DNA of 46,040 nucleotides from Nocardioides sp. Its GTDB lineage: Bacteria; Actinomycetota; Actinomycetes; Propionibacteriales; Nocardioidaceae. Numbering within the stretch: the first letter of the stretch is position 1; every line of letters begins with the position of its first letter. The DNA lies in assembly GCF_030149505.1 (NCBI RefSeq), contig NZ_JASBRN010000088.1:1-46040 (forward strand). The letters are read 5' to 3'. The position numbers and the translations under genes are program-made. Shown in pieces: positions 31,413-39,369 of this stretch. The notes beneath the pieces were generated by a model. It was given only the letters and a program-made list of their open reading frames with translations. It was not told the origin of the DNA and did not search any database.

Positions 31413-32762
31413 TCAGGCGCGCTGGACCCCGCCGGTGCGGGCCTGCTCGATGCCCTTCGCGGTGTCCACCCTCGTGAGGATCGCGCCTCCGATGACGAAG
31501 AAGGCGATGAGCGCGAAGACGGCCGGGCGGTAGGAGTCGGCGACGGTGTAGACCAGGCCGAAGACGAGCGTCCCCAGCCACGAGGTCCCCCGCTCCATCG
31601 CGTGGTAGAAGCTGAAGTACTCCGCCTCCTTGCCCTGGGGGATCAGCAGGGAGAAGTAGGAGCGCGACAGCGCCTGGGTGCCGCCCAGGACGATGCCGAT
31701 GGCCGCCCCGAGCAGCAGGAACGGCACCAGCTCGCCGGCCGGCAGGAAGAGCGCCGCGGTCACGATCAGCATCCAGATGACCAGGCCGACCAGGATCACG
31801 GGCTTCGCGCCGTACGACGCGGCGGCCCGGCCGAAGCCGAGCGCGCCCGCGACAGCGACCGCCTGCACCAGCAGGTAGGTGGCCAGGACCGTGCCGGTGG
31901 CGAACCCGAGCTCCTCGACGCCGTAGATCGAGGCGGACGAGATGACGGTCTGGATGCCGTCGTTGAAGAACAGGTAGGCCACCAGGAAGGTCAGCGCCAC
32001 GGGGTAGCGGCGCATGTCCTTCAGCGTGGCCCACAGCTGGCCGAAGCTGCGCTGGAGGATGCCGCCCTCGGCGGGCTCGACCGCCAGCGGGGCGCGGTCC
32101 TTGATGCCGAGGTAGGGGACGAAGGTGAACGCCGCCCACCAGATCGCCGCCGAGAGCAGGGAGAGCCGCACGGCCATCCCCTCGGTGAGCCCGAAGGTCT
32201 CGTGCATGCTCACGACGACGAAGTTGACCGCGAGCAGCAGCCCGCCCCCGGCGTACCCCGCCGCCCAACCGCGCGAGGAGACGCCGTCGCGCTCGTCGGG
32301 CTCGGCGATCAGGCACAGGATCGAGTCGTTGACCACCGCCGCGGCCCCGAAGCAGAGGTTGGCGACGATGAACGAGACGACACCGAGCTCCCAGTTGTCG
32401 CCCTGCACGAAGAAGAGCAGTGCGGCGGCCGCGGCGCCAGCCCAGGCGAACCCGCCGAGCAGCTGCCGCTTGCGCGCGGTCCGGTCGGCCACCGCGCCCA
32501 GGAGCGGCAGCAGCAGCGCGGAGAGCAGCGTGGAGGCGGTGATGGTGAAGGACGGCAGCGCGCCCGGGGCCACCGCGACGCCCAGGACCGAGATCCGGTC
32601 GTCGACGGCCGCCTCCTCGGCGATCGCGATGAGGTAGGGCCCGAAAAGGACGCCTGCCACCGTCGTGGAGAAGGCGCTGTTGGCCCAGTCGTAGGTGTAC
32701 CAGGCGCGGTGCTCGCGGCGCCGCTCCGGCGTGAGCACCGTCGGGGTGTCGGTCGTGGTCAT
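31413..32762 (-). CDS. MFS transporter, UMF1/Atg22-like
   Basis: A 449-residue protein with twelve predicted transmembrane helices. It opens MTTTDTPTVLTPERRREHRAWYTYDWANSAFSTTVAGVLFGPYL: the YDWANSAF signature defines the UMF1 family (related to fungal Atg22 vacuolar effluxers). A cytosolic loop GRQ/ADRTARKRQLLGG is the MFS loop 2-3 region. Substrates of bacterial UMF1 proteins are mostly unknown. ATG 32762 overlaps the stop of the upstream glycerophosphodiesterase gene by ATGA, so the two are translationally coupled; export or uptake of a glycerol-phosphate-related compound would fit but is only a guess. Confidence 0.9.
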   Translation of the reverse strand: MTTTDTPTVLTPERRREHRAWYTYDWANSAFSTTVAGVLFGPYLIAIAEEAAVDDRISVLGVAVAPGALPSFTITASTLLSALLLPLLGAVADRTARKRQLLGGFAWAGAAAAALLFFVQGDNWELGVVSFIVANLCFGAAAVVNDSILCLIAEPDERDGVSSRGWAAGYAGGGLLLAVNFVVVSMHETFGLTEGMAVRLSLLSAAIWWAAFTFVPYLGIKDRAPLAVEPAEGGILQRSFGQLWATLKDMRRYPVALTFLVAYLFFNDGIQTVISSASIYGVEELGFATGTVLATYLLVQAVAVAGALGFGRAAASYGAKPVILVGLVIWMLIVTAALFLPAGELVPFLLLGAAIGIVLGGTQALSRSYFSLLIPQGKEAEYFSFYHAMERGTSWLGTLVFGLVYTVADSYRPAVFALIAFFVIGGAILTRVDTAKGIEQARTGGVQRA

Positions 32763-33622
32763 GCGGGTCCCTCCCCAGAACCTCGTGGCCAGAGTCCCTG
32801 CTGCTCGAGCACCTCGCGCAGCAGGTCGGTCCGGTCGGTGAACAGGCCGTCGACGCCCTTGTCGAGGAGCTCCCTCATCTCCTCGGGGTCGTCGATGGTC
32901 CACACGTGCACGTGCTTGCCGGCCGCGTGCGCGCGGCGCACGAACCCCCGCGTCACGACCGGCAGCGTGATCCGCACCCCGGCGAGCCGGAGCGTACGCC
33001 GGTGCGGCACCTGCAGGGCCGCAACACGACGCCGGGTCACGAGGTCGGCGAGGCGGCCGCTGGGCAGCAGCAGGAACGCCAGCACCTCGAACGGGTGGGC
33101 GGAGGTCGGGACGCGCCCCTCGGTGAGCCGGCGGAAGCGCGCGAGCCGGCCGGGGGAGAAGGACCCGACCAGCAGCCGGTCCCACTCCTGGCGCTCGCCC
33201 ACCAGGTCGGCCAGGGCCTGGACCGCGGGACCGGACTTGAGGTCGATGTTGAACAGCGCGTCCGGGAAGGCCTCGAGCAGCTCGACCAGGGTCGGCACCT
33301 CCTCGCGGCCACCGACCCGAGCCTCGCGCACCTCGGCATGGGTCATCTCGCCCACGGCACCGTGACGGTCGGTGACCCGGTCCAGCACGGCGTCGTGGAA
33401 GGCCAGCAGCACCCCGTCGCGGGTGACGTGGACGTCGGTCTCGAGGTAGCGGTAGCCGAGGTCCACGGCGTGCCGGAACGCGGCCATGGTGTTCTCCAGC
33501 CCCTCGACCTCGGGGTGGTAGGCGCCACCGCGGTGGGCCAGCGCCAGCACCGACCGGGCTCCGTCGCGCGCGTGGGTGCGCACGGCGTCGAGGTAGGCGT
33601 GGCCCGTCACCGGTGTGGTCAC
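32759..33622 (-). CDS. Glycerophosphodiester phosphodiesterase
   Basis: A 287-residue TIM-barrel enzyme of the GDPD family, which hydrolyses deacylated phospholipids to glycerol 3-phosphate and an alcohol. Active-site landmarks: LAHRGGAYHPEVEGLENTMAAF (first His-Arg, and Glu-Asn-Thr), YLETDVHVTRDGVLLAFHD (metal Glu and Asp, second His) and FNIDLKSG (Glu/Asp-Lys). The C-terminal VHVWTIDDPEEMRELLDKGVDGLFTDRTD closes the barrel. There is no signal peptide, so it is cytosolic. GTG 33622 lacks a clear ribosome site. Sandwiched between murA-like and MFS genes on one strand (gap of 26 bp upstream, ATGA overlap downstream). Confidence 0.92.
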   Translation of the reverse strand: MTTPVTGHAYLDAVRTHARDGARSVLALAHRGGAYHPEVEGLENTMAAFRHAVDLGYRYLETDVHVTRDGVLLAFHDAVLDRVTDRHGAVGEMTHAEVREARVGGREEVPTLVELLEAFPDALFNIDLKSGPAVQALADLVGERQEWDRLLVGSFSPGRLARFRRLTEGRVPTSAHPFEVLAFLLLPSGRLADLVTRRRVAALQVPHRRTLRLAGVRITLPVVTRGFVRRAHAAGKHVHVWTIDDPEEMRELLDKGVDGLFTDRTDLLREVLEQQGLWPRGSGEGPA

Positions 33623-33648
33623 GAGCCGATCATCGCGCGTCGGCAGGC

Positions 33649-35175
33649 TCAGATGTCGCGGAAGGGCTCGATCTGCGCGCCGAGCTCGTTGAGCCGCTCG
33701 GCCAGGTCCTCGTAGCCGCGCGCGATGACGTACGTCGAGCGCAGCACCGAGGTGCCCTTGGAGGCGAGCATCGCCAGCAGGATGACCACGGCCGGGCGCA
33801 GCGCCGGCGGGCAGACGATCTCGGTGCCGGAGAAGTGCGTCGGCCCCTCGATCATCACGCGGTGCGGGTCGAGCAGCTTGACCTGCGCACCGAGCTTGGT
33901 GAGCTCGGTGAGGTAGATCGCGCGGTTCTCGTAGACCCAGTCGTGCAGCAGCGTCTGGCCGGTGGCGACGGCCGCGATGACCGCGAAGAACGGCAGGTTG
34001 TCGATGTTGAGCCCGGGGAAGGGCATCGGGTGGATCTTGTCCAGCGGCGCGTGCAGGTCGCTCGGCTTGGTGGTGATGTCGACCAGGCGCGTGTGGCCGT
34101 TGGCGGCGACGTACTCCTCGGAGCGGTCGTAGCGGAAGCCCATCTCCTCCAGCAGGGCCAGCTCGATCTCGAGGAACTCGATCGGCACCCGGGTGATGGT
34201 GATCTCCGAGCGGGTCACGATCGCGGCGGCGAGCAGCGACATGGCCTCGATCGGGTCCTCGGCGGGCGCGTAGTCGACGTCGACGTCGATCGACTCGCGG
34301 CCGGTGACGGTCAGCGTGGTGGTGCCGACGCCCTCGACCGTGACGCCGAGGCGCTGGAGGTAGAAGCAGAGGTCCTGGACCATGTAGTTGGACGAGGCGT
34401 TGCGGATCACCGTGGTGCCCGGGTGCAGGGCCGCGGCCATGAGGGCGTTCTCGGTGACGGTGTCGCCGCGCTCGGTGAGCACGATCGCGCGCTGCGGGAC
34501 CACCGAGCGGTCGACCATCGCGTGGTAGCTGCCGTCGGTGGCCTTGACCTCCAGGCCGAAGGGTCGCAGCGCGGACATGTGCGGCTCGACGGTGCGGGTG
34601 CCGAGGTTGCAGCCGCCGGCGTAGGGCAGGTCGAAGGTGTCCGCGCGGTGCAGCAGCGGGCCCAGGAACATGATGACGGAGCGGGTACGCCGGGCCGCGG
34701 CCTCGTCGATCGCGTCCAGGCGCAGCTGCTTGGGCGGGATGATCTCCAGGTCGCCCTCGTCGCCGAGCCAGCGGGTCTGCACGCCCAGGCTGCCCAGGAC
34801 CTCGAGCAGCCGGTTGACCTCCTCGATCCGCGCGACCTTGCGCAGCGTCGTACGCCCCTGGTTGAGCAGGGAGGCGCACAGCAGCGCGACGCCGGCGTTC
34901 TTGGAGGTCTTGACCTCGATCGAGCCCGACAGCGTCGTCGGGCCGGTGATGCGCAGGTGGGTGGGGCCGGCGCCGAGGGCGACGATCTCGGAGTCCAGGG
35001 CGGCGCCGATCCGCGCGATCATCTCCAGGGAGAGGTTCTGCGCACCCTTCTCGATCCGGTTGATCGCGCTCTGGCTGGTGCCGAGCAGGTCGGCGAGCTG
35101 GGCCTGGGTGAGTCCGCGGTGCTTGCGCGCGTCGCGGATCAGCAGGCCGATGCGTCCCTTGTAACCCTCCGTCAT
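33649..35175 (-). CDS. murA: XRE HTH-domain fused to UDP-GlcNAc enolpyruvyl transferase (MurA-like)
   Basis: A 508-residue fusion. Residues about 8-65 form an XRE-type helix-turn-helix (IGLLIRDARKHRGLTQAQLADLLGTSQSAINRIEKG). Residues about 72-500 are a MurA-type enolpyruvyl transferase. K92-N93 (SKNAG), the nucleophile Cys189 in GGCNLGTR, and Arg194 correspond to Lys22, Cys115 and Arg120 of E. coli MurA, so the enzyme looks active. MurA makes the first committed peptidoglycan precursor from UDP-GlcNAc and PEP. The N-terminal DNA-binding domain suggests a trigger enzyme that also controls transcription, perhaps its own: a 12-bp palindrome lies at 35190-35201. Whether this is the main murA of the cell or a paralogue cannot be told here. 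Confidence 0.9.
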   Translation of the reverse strand: MTEGYKGRIGLLIRDARKHRGLTQAQLADLLGTSQSAINRIEKGAQNLSLEMIARIGAALDSEIVALGAGPTHLRITGPTTLSGSIEVKTSKNAGVALLCASLLNQGRTTLRKVARIEEVNRLLEVLGSLGVQTRWLGDEGDLEIIPPKQLRLDAIDEAAARRTRSVIMFLGPLLHRADTFDLPYAGGCNLGTRTVEPHMSALRPFGLEVKATDGSYHAMVDRSVVPQRAIVLTERGDTVTENALMAAALHPGTTVIRNASSNYMVQDLCFYLQRLGVTVEGVGTTTLTVTGRESIDVDVDYAPAEDPIEAMSLLAAAIVTRSEITITRVPIEFLEIELALLEEMGFRYDRSEEYVAANGHTRLVDITTKPSDLHAPLDKIHPMPFPGLNIDNLPFFAVIAAVATGQTLLHDWVYENRAIYLTELTKLGAQVKLLDPHRVMIEGPTHFSGTEIVCPPALRPAVVILLAMLASKGTSVLRSTYVIARGYEDLAERLNELGAQIEPFRDI

Positions 35176-35189
35176 GACGACGACGGTAA

Positions 35190-35201
35190 CTCACATGTGA
35201 G
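35190..35201 (-). promoter_or_regulatory. Palindrome CTCACATGTGAG upstream of XRE-murA
   Basis: A perfect 12-bp palindrome centred about 21 bp upstream of the ATG, close to a TGCTAT that could be the -10 on the minus strand, so it would overlap or flank the transcription start. XRE domains bind such short palindromes; autoregulation is inferred. Confidence 0.55.
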
Positions 35202-35300
35202 ATAGCACAGAACTGGCACGCGCACCGGCTGGGGTGGCGGTCCCGGGTGGCCGTCCGGGGGGTGGGCGACAGGCCCGGTCCCGGGTGCGATGCTCACGAC

Positions 35301-36338
35301 ATGCGAGCCACGACCATCCACGCAGCCCGTGACATCCGCCTGTCCACCGACGTGCCCGACCCCCGCATCGAGAAGCCGACCGACGCGATCGTCCGCGTCA
35401 CCACCGCCTGCATCTGCGGCTCGGACCTGTGGCCCTACCGCGGCGAGAACGACATCGTCGCCGGCTCGACGATCGGCCACGAGTGCATCGGCTTCGTCGA
35501 GGAGGTCGGCGCGGAGGTCCGCGACGTCAAGGTCGGCGACTTCGTGGTCGTGCCCTTCGACCACTGCGACAACACCTGTGCCCACTGCGCGGCCGGGATG
35601 CACTCGGCGTGCGTCGACGTGTCGATGACCTCCTCGGGCCAGGGCGAGTACGCCCGGGTCGGCCAGGCCGACGGCAGCCTGGTGAAGGTCCCCGACGTCG
35701 GCCCCGGTGGCCCCGACGCCGCCCTCGTGCCGCACCTGATGGCGCTCTCCGACGTGATGCCGACCGGCTGGCACGCCGCGGTCGCCGCCGGCGTGCGCGC
35801 GGGCGGCACGACCGTCGTCGTCGGTGACGGCGCCGTCGGGCTGTGCGGCGTGCTCGCCGCCGCGGCGATGGGCTCGGAGAAGGTCGTGCTGATGTCCCGG
35901 CACGAGCCGCGCCAAGAGATCGGCCGCGCGTTCGGTGCCACCCACGTCGTGGCCGAGCGCGGCAAGGAGGCTGCCGCCGCGGTCAAGGAGATCACCGGGG
36001 GAGTGGGCGCCGACGCCGTGCTCGAGTGCGTCGGCACCGACCAGGCCATGGGCACCGCCTTCGCCGTGGCCCGCCCCGGGTCGATGGTCGGCTTCGTGGG
36101 CGTCCCGCACGGCGTCCAGCTGCCCGTGGGCCGGATGTTCCAGAAGAACGTCGGCCTCCGCGGCGGCATGGCGCCGGTGCGTGCCTACCTCCCCGACCTG
36201 CTGGCCCGCACGCTGGCCGGCGAGATCGAGCCCGGCAAGGTGTTCGACCTGAGCCTGCCGCTGGACCAGGTGGCCGAGGGCTATCGGGCGATGGACGAGC
36301 GCCGCGCGGTCAAGGTGCTGCTCGACGTGGCGCGCTGA
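35301..36338 (+). CDS. Zinc-dependent alcohol dehydrogenase (medium-chain)
   Basis: A 345-residue MDR-family enzyme. Catalytic zinc ligands are C39 (CICGSD), H60 and E61 (GHECIGFVEEVG); the structural zinc loop is intact with C89, C93, C96 and C104. The Rossmann motif VVVGDGAVGLCGVLAA lies near 170-185. The CICGSDLWPYRG plus GHECIG pattern is that of actinobacterial Zn-dependent glucose/threonine-type or formaldehyde dehydrogenase relatives; NAD or NADP cannot be told. ATG 35301 has GATGCT 6 nt upstream, one base off the TANNNT leaderless pattern. It is divergent from the XRE-murA gene across 125 bp. Confidence 0.9.
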   Translation: MRATTIHAARDIRLSTDVPDPRIEKPTDAIVRVTTACICGSDLWPYRGENDIVAGSTIGHECIGFVEEVGAEVRDVKVGDFVVVPFDHCDNTCAHCAAGMHSACVDVSMTSSGQGEYARVGQADGSLVKVPDVGPGGPDAALVPHLMALSDVMPTGWHAAVAAGVRAGGTTVVVGDGAVGLCGVLAAAAMGSEKVVLMSRHEPRQEIGRAFGATHVVAERGKEAAAAVKEITGGVGADAVLECVGTDQAMGTAFAVARPGSMVGFVGVPHGVQLPVGRMFQKNVGLRGGMAPVRAYLPDLLARTLAGEIEPGKVFDLSLPLDQVAEGYRAMDERRAVKVLLDVAR

Positions 36339-36369
36339 TCGCCGGCGCCCTGGGGAGGGAGGCAGGCGC

Positions 36370-38115
36370 ATGAGCGCGGAGCTGGTGGTCGGGCCGCTGC
36401 TGCGGCACGTCGACGAGACGTCGGCGACGCTGTGGGTCGAGGTCGACTCCGCCGCCACGGTCACGGTCGTGGTCGGGGACCGGCGGTGGTCGGCCCCGAC
36501 CTTCGCCGTCCACGGGCACCACTACGCGGTGGTCGCCGTGGACGGGCTCGGGCCGGGGGAGACCCACCCCTACGTCCTGCTCGTGGACGAGCGGCAGGTC
36601 TGGCCCGAGCCGGGGTCGGCGTACCCGCCCGTGGTGCTGCGCACCCACGACCACGCCGCCCCGCTGCGGATCGCCTTCGGCAGCTGTCGGGTCAGCGTCC
36701 CGCACGACGCCGAGCACCACGCGAGCTTCGGCGTCGACGCGCTGCGCACCTACGGCATGCACCTCGCGACCCACCCCGACGGCCCCGACGGCTACGACGG
36801 GCCGAGCGAGGCCCCGCCCGACCTCCTGCTCCTGCTCGGGGACCAGGTCTACGCCGACGAGACCAGCGAGGCGATGCGGGACTTCATCGCCGCGCGCCGC
36901 GACCCGGAGCAGGCGCCCTGGTGGGAGCTGAAGGACTACGAGGAGTACGCCGAGCTCTACCGCCTGGCCTGGACCGACCCGGCCACGCGCTGGCTGCTCT
37001 CGACGGTCTCCTCGGCGATGATCTTCGACGACCACGACGTCCGCGACGACTGGAACACCTCGGCCCGCTGGCGCGCGGACATGGCCGAGAAGTCCTGGTG
37101 GCACGACCGGATCGTCGGCGCCCTGGCGTCCTACTGGGTGCACCAGCACCTGGGGAACCTGTCCCCGGCCGAGCGCGCCGAGGATCCCGTCTACCGGCTG
37201 GTCCTGGAGCACGAAGGTCCCGACGAGCTCGACCTCTCCGAGGTGTTGGACCGCTTCGCCGAGCGGGCCGACGAGGAGCCCACGACCTACCGCTGGTCCT
37301 TCGCCCGCGAGCTAGGGCCGCAGGCGCGGCTGGTCGTCGTGGACTCGCGGGCAGCGCGGGTGCTGGAGCCGGAGCGGCGCTCGATGATCGACGACGAGGA
37401 GATGGCCTGGCTCGACCGCCAGCTGCACGGCGACGTCCGGCACCTGCTCATCGGCACCTCGCTGCCCTACCTGCTCTCCCCGGGGCTGCACCACCTCGAG
37501 GCGACCACCGAGGCCCTGGCCGAGGGCCTGCTGGGCCGGCCCGGGCACGAGCTGGGCGAGTGGGTGCGCCGGGCCGCCGACACCGAGCACTGGGCGGCCT
37601 TCCAGGGCGGCTTCCGCCAGGTGGGGGAGATGCTGGTCGAGACCGCGACCGGCGGTCGCGGTCGGGTGCCGGACTCGGTGGTGCTGCTCTCCGGCGACGT
37701 GCACCACTCCTACGTCGCGGAGGCGTGGCCCGACCCGGCGTCCGAGGCGGCGCAGCGCCCCGGCCCGCACAGCCGGATCCTGCAGGCGGTGTGCTCGCCG
37801 ATCCGCAACCCGCTGCCGTGGTTCCTGAAGGCAGGGGTCCGGCTCGCCAGCCGCGGTCGTGCCCGGCCGACGGGGCGGCTGCTGGGGCGGCTCGTGCCGC
37901 GCTCGCCGCTGCACTGGGAGGTCACGCAGGGTCCGTGGCTGGACAACCTGCTGGCCGTGCTCGAGGTCGACGGCTCCGACCTGCGGATCCGCTGGTCGAC
38001 GGGCGAGGTCGTCGACGGCGACCACGACCGGCCCCGCTGGCGCACCCTGGTCGAGCTCGGTCCGCGACCCGGCGTACCCGCCGGTCGGACGAAGGTGTCG
38101 CTCAGGCGACGTTGA
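36370..38115 (+). CDS. PhoD-like alkaline phosphatase/phosphodiesterase
   Basis: A 581-residue PhoD-family metallophosphatase. An N-terminal Ig-like PhoD_N region (about 1-95) leads into the metallophosphatase core with RIAFGSCRVS (metal Cys), LLLLGDQVYADET (Asp), MIFDDHDVRDDWN (Asp/His), and VVLLSGDVHHSYVAEA (His-His). Such enzymes use iron and calcium to hydrolyse phosphate monoesters or diesters. There is no twin-arginine or Sec signal, so unlike Bacillus PhoD this looks cytosolic, as in related actinobacterial 'alkaline phosphatase family' proteins. GGGAGGGAGG precedes the ATG. Its last 14 bp overlap the convergent Cys-rich micro-gene. Confidence 0.9.
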   Translation: MSAELVVGPLLRHVDETSATLWVEVDSAATVTVVVGDRRWSAPTFAVHGHHYAVVAVDGLGPGETHPYVLLVDERQVWPEPGSAYPPVVLRTHDHAAPLRIAFGSCRVSVPHDAEHHASFGVDALRTYGMHLATHPDGPDGYDGPSEAPPDLLLLLGDQVYADETSEAMRDFIAARRDPEQAPWWELKDYEEYAELYRLAWTDPATRWLLSTVSSAMIFDDHDVRDDWNTSARWRADMAEKSWWHDRIVGALASYWVHQHLGNLSPAERAEDPVYRLVLEHEGPDELDLSEVLDRFAERADEEPTTYRWSFARELGPQARLVVVDSRAARVLEPERRSMIDDEEMAWLDRQLHGDVRHLLIGTSLPYLLSPGLHHLEATTEALAEGLLGRPGHELGEWVRRAADTEHWAAFQGGFRQVGEMLVETATGGRGRVPDSVVLLSGDVHHSYVAEAWPDPASEAAQRPGPHSRILQAVCSPIRNPLPWFLKAGVRLASRGRARPTGRLLGRLVPRSPLHWEVTQGPWLDNLLAVLEVDGSDLRIRWSTGEVVDGDHDRPRWRTLVELGPRPGVPAGRTKVSLRRR

Positions 38116-38278
38116 CGGCGGCGGGCTCGCAGCCGCAGGCCGCGTCGCAGGCCAGGAACGTGTGCATCGCGTGGCCGCACCGCACGCACGGCCGGTCGTG
38201 GGAGAGGTGGACCCCCTCCGGGTCGGCGCCTTGACCCGACGACGGGTCCTGCCACGAGTCCTGCACGGTGTCCCACAT
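38102..38278 (-). CDS. Small Cys-rich (zinc ribbon-like) protein
   Basis: A 58-residue protein, MWDTVQDSWQDPSSGQGADP at its start, followed by PCVRCGHAMHTFLACDAACGC: cysteines at 31, 34, 44, 48 and 50 plus nearby His 36 and 39 could bind zinc or an iron-sulfur centre. I know no named family. AAGG precedes the ATG at workable spacing, and the Cys spacing argues for a real gene. It is antisense and convergent to the PhoD gene with a 14-bp overlap and divergent from the hydrolase gene; the 181-bp upstream gap 38279-38459 holds the promoters of both. Confidence 0.6.
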   Translation of the reverse strand: MWDTVQDSWQDPSSGQGADPEGVHLSHDRPCVRCGHAMHTFLACDAACGCEPAAVNVA

Positions 38279-38447
38279 GAGCCTTGTCCTTCGAACGAAT
38301 CCCCTACGAGTGACGGTAGGCACCTGATCGGTCACTGGGCCGGCGATCTGCGTCCAACGCGCCGATCGGGACCGAGGACGGTCCCTCCGGGGAGGCCGCA
38401 TGGTCCGAACGGGTCATGCCCGGCACGGTCGCGTGGCCCATGGCTCC

Positions 38448-38453
38448 TAGGGT
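38448..38453 (+). promoter_or_regulatory. Leaderless -10 hexamer TAGGGT of the alpha/beta hydrolase gene
   Basis: TAGGGT ends 6 nt before GTG 38460, with no ribosome site. Confidence 0.6.
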
Positions 38454-38459
38454 GGCCGG

Positions 38460-39272
38460 GTGACCACCGAGGACGTGCCGGCGCTGCACCACACCGAGAT
38501 CGGCGAGCCGGGCACCGGCGAACGCGTCGTGTTCCTGCACGGCCTCTTCGGCCAGGGGCGCAACTTCACCCAGGTCGCCAAGGCGCTGCTGCCCGAGCTG
38601 GTCTCGACCTTGGTCGACCTGCCCAACCACGGACGCTCGCCCTGGACCGGCTCGGTCGACTACGTCGAGGTCGCCGACACCGTGGCGGCCTGGCTCCGCG
38701 CGACGTACGACGGCGAGCCGGTGCACCTGGTCGGGCACTCGATGGGCGGCAAGGTCGCGATGGTGCTGGCCCTGCGGCACCCCGAGCTCGTCGACCGGCT
38801 GGTCGTGGTCGACATCTCCCCGACCACCAGCGACGGCGCGGGGGAGTTCGAGCACCTGCTGACCTCGCTCACCTCCCTGGACCTGGCCTCGCTGGAGCGT
38901 CGGGCCGACGCCGACGCGAAGCTGGCCGGCCCGATCGCCGACGAGCGGGTGCGTGGCTTCCTGCTCCAGAACCTCCGCTCGAGCGGCGAGGGCTTCCGCT
39001 GGCAGGCCGACCTCGAGCTGCTGCTGCGCGACCTGCCGGTGATCGGCGGGTTCCCCGACGACCGGCTGGAGCCGGGCCGCACCTTCGACCACCCCGTGCT
39101 GTGGATGGCCGGCGAGCGCTCTCCCTACGTGCGGCCCGAGCACGAGACCCGGATGCGGGAGCTGTTCCCCCGGGTCTTCAGCGTGACGATCAAGGGCGCG
39201 GGGCACTGGGTGCACTCCGAGCAGCCGGAGGCCTTCGTCTCCGCGCTGCGGGTCTTCCTGCTGGCCCGGTGA
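38460..39272 (+). CDS. Alpha/beta-fold hydrolase (YbfF-like esterase)
   Basis: A 270-residue alpha/beta hydrolase. The oxyanion strand is VVFLHGLFGQGRNF (23-36), the nucleophile elbow GHSMGG with Ser94, the acid near VVDISPTT, and the catalytic His in KGAGHWVHSEQPE near the end. The HGLFGQGRNFTQVAKAL and PNHGRSP segments match YbfF-type acyl-CoA or short-chain esterases rather than epoxide hydrolases. No signal peptide. It begins at GTG 38460 just after a TAGGGT element. The substrate is unknown. Confidence 0.88.
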   Translation: MTTEDVPALHHTEIGEPGTGERVVFLHGLFGQGRNFTQVAKALLPELVSTLVDLPNHGRSPWTGSVDYVEVADTVAAWLRATYDGEPVHLVGHSMGGKVAMVLALRHPELVDRLVVVDISPTTSDGAGEFEHLLTSLTSLDLASLERRADADAKLAGPIADERVRGFLLQNLRSSGEGFRWQADLELLLRDLPVIGGFPDDRLEPGRTFDHPVLWMAGERSPYVRPEHETRMRELFPRVFSVTIKGAGHWVHSEQPEAFVSALRVFLLAR

Positions 39273-39369
39273 CGGTGACTGGTCCGTACCTCCTGCAGAG
39301 GATCGGTGGATCCGGCGGATCGCACGTCCATCGAGGGTGACCATGGGACGGAGGGGAGGGGGTCCACGG

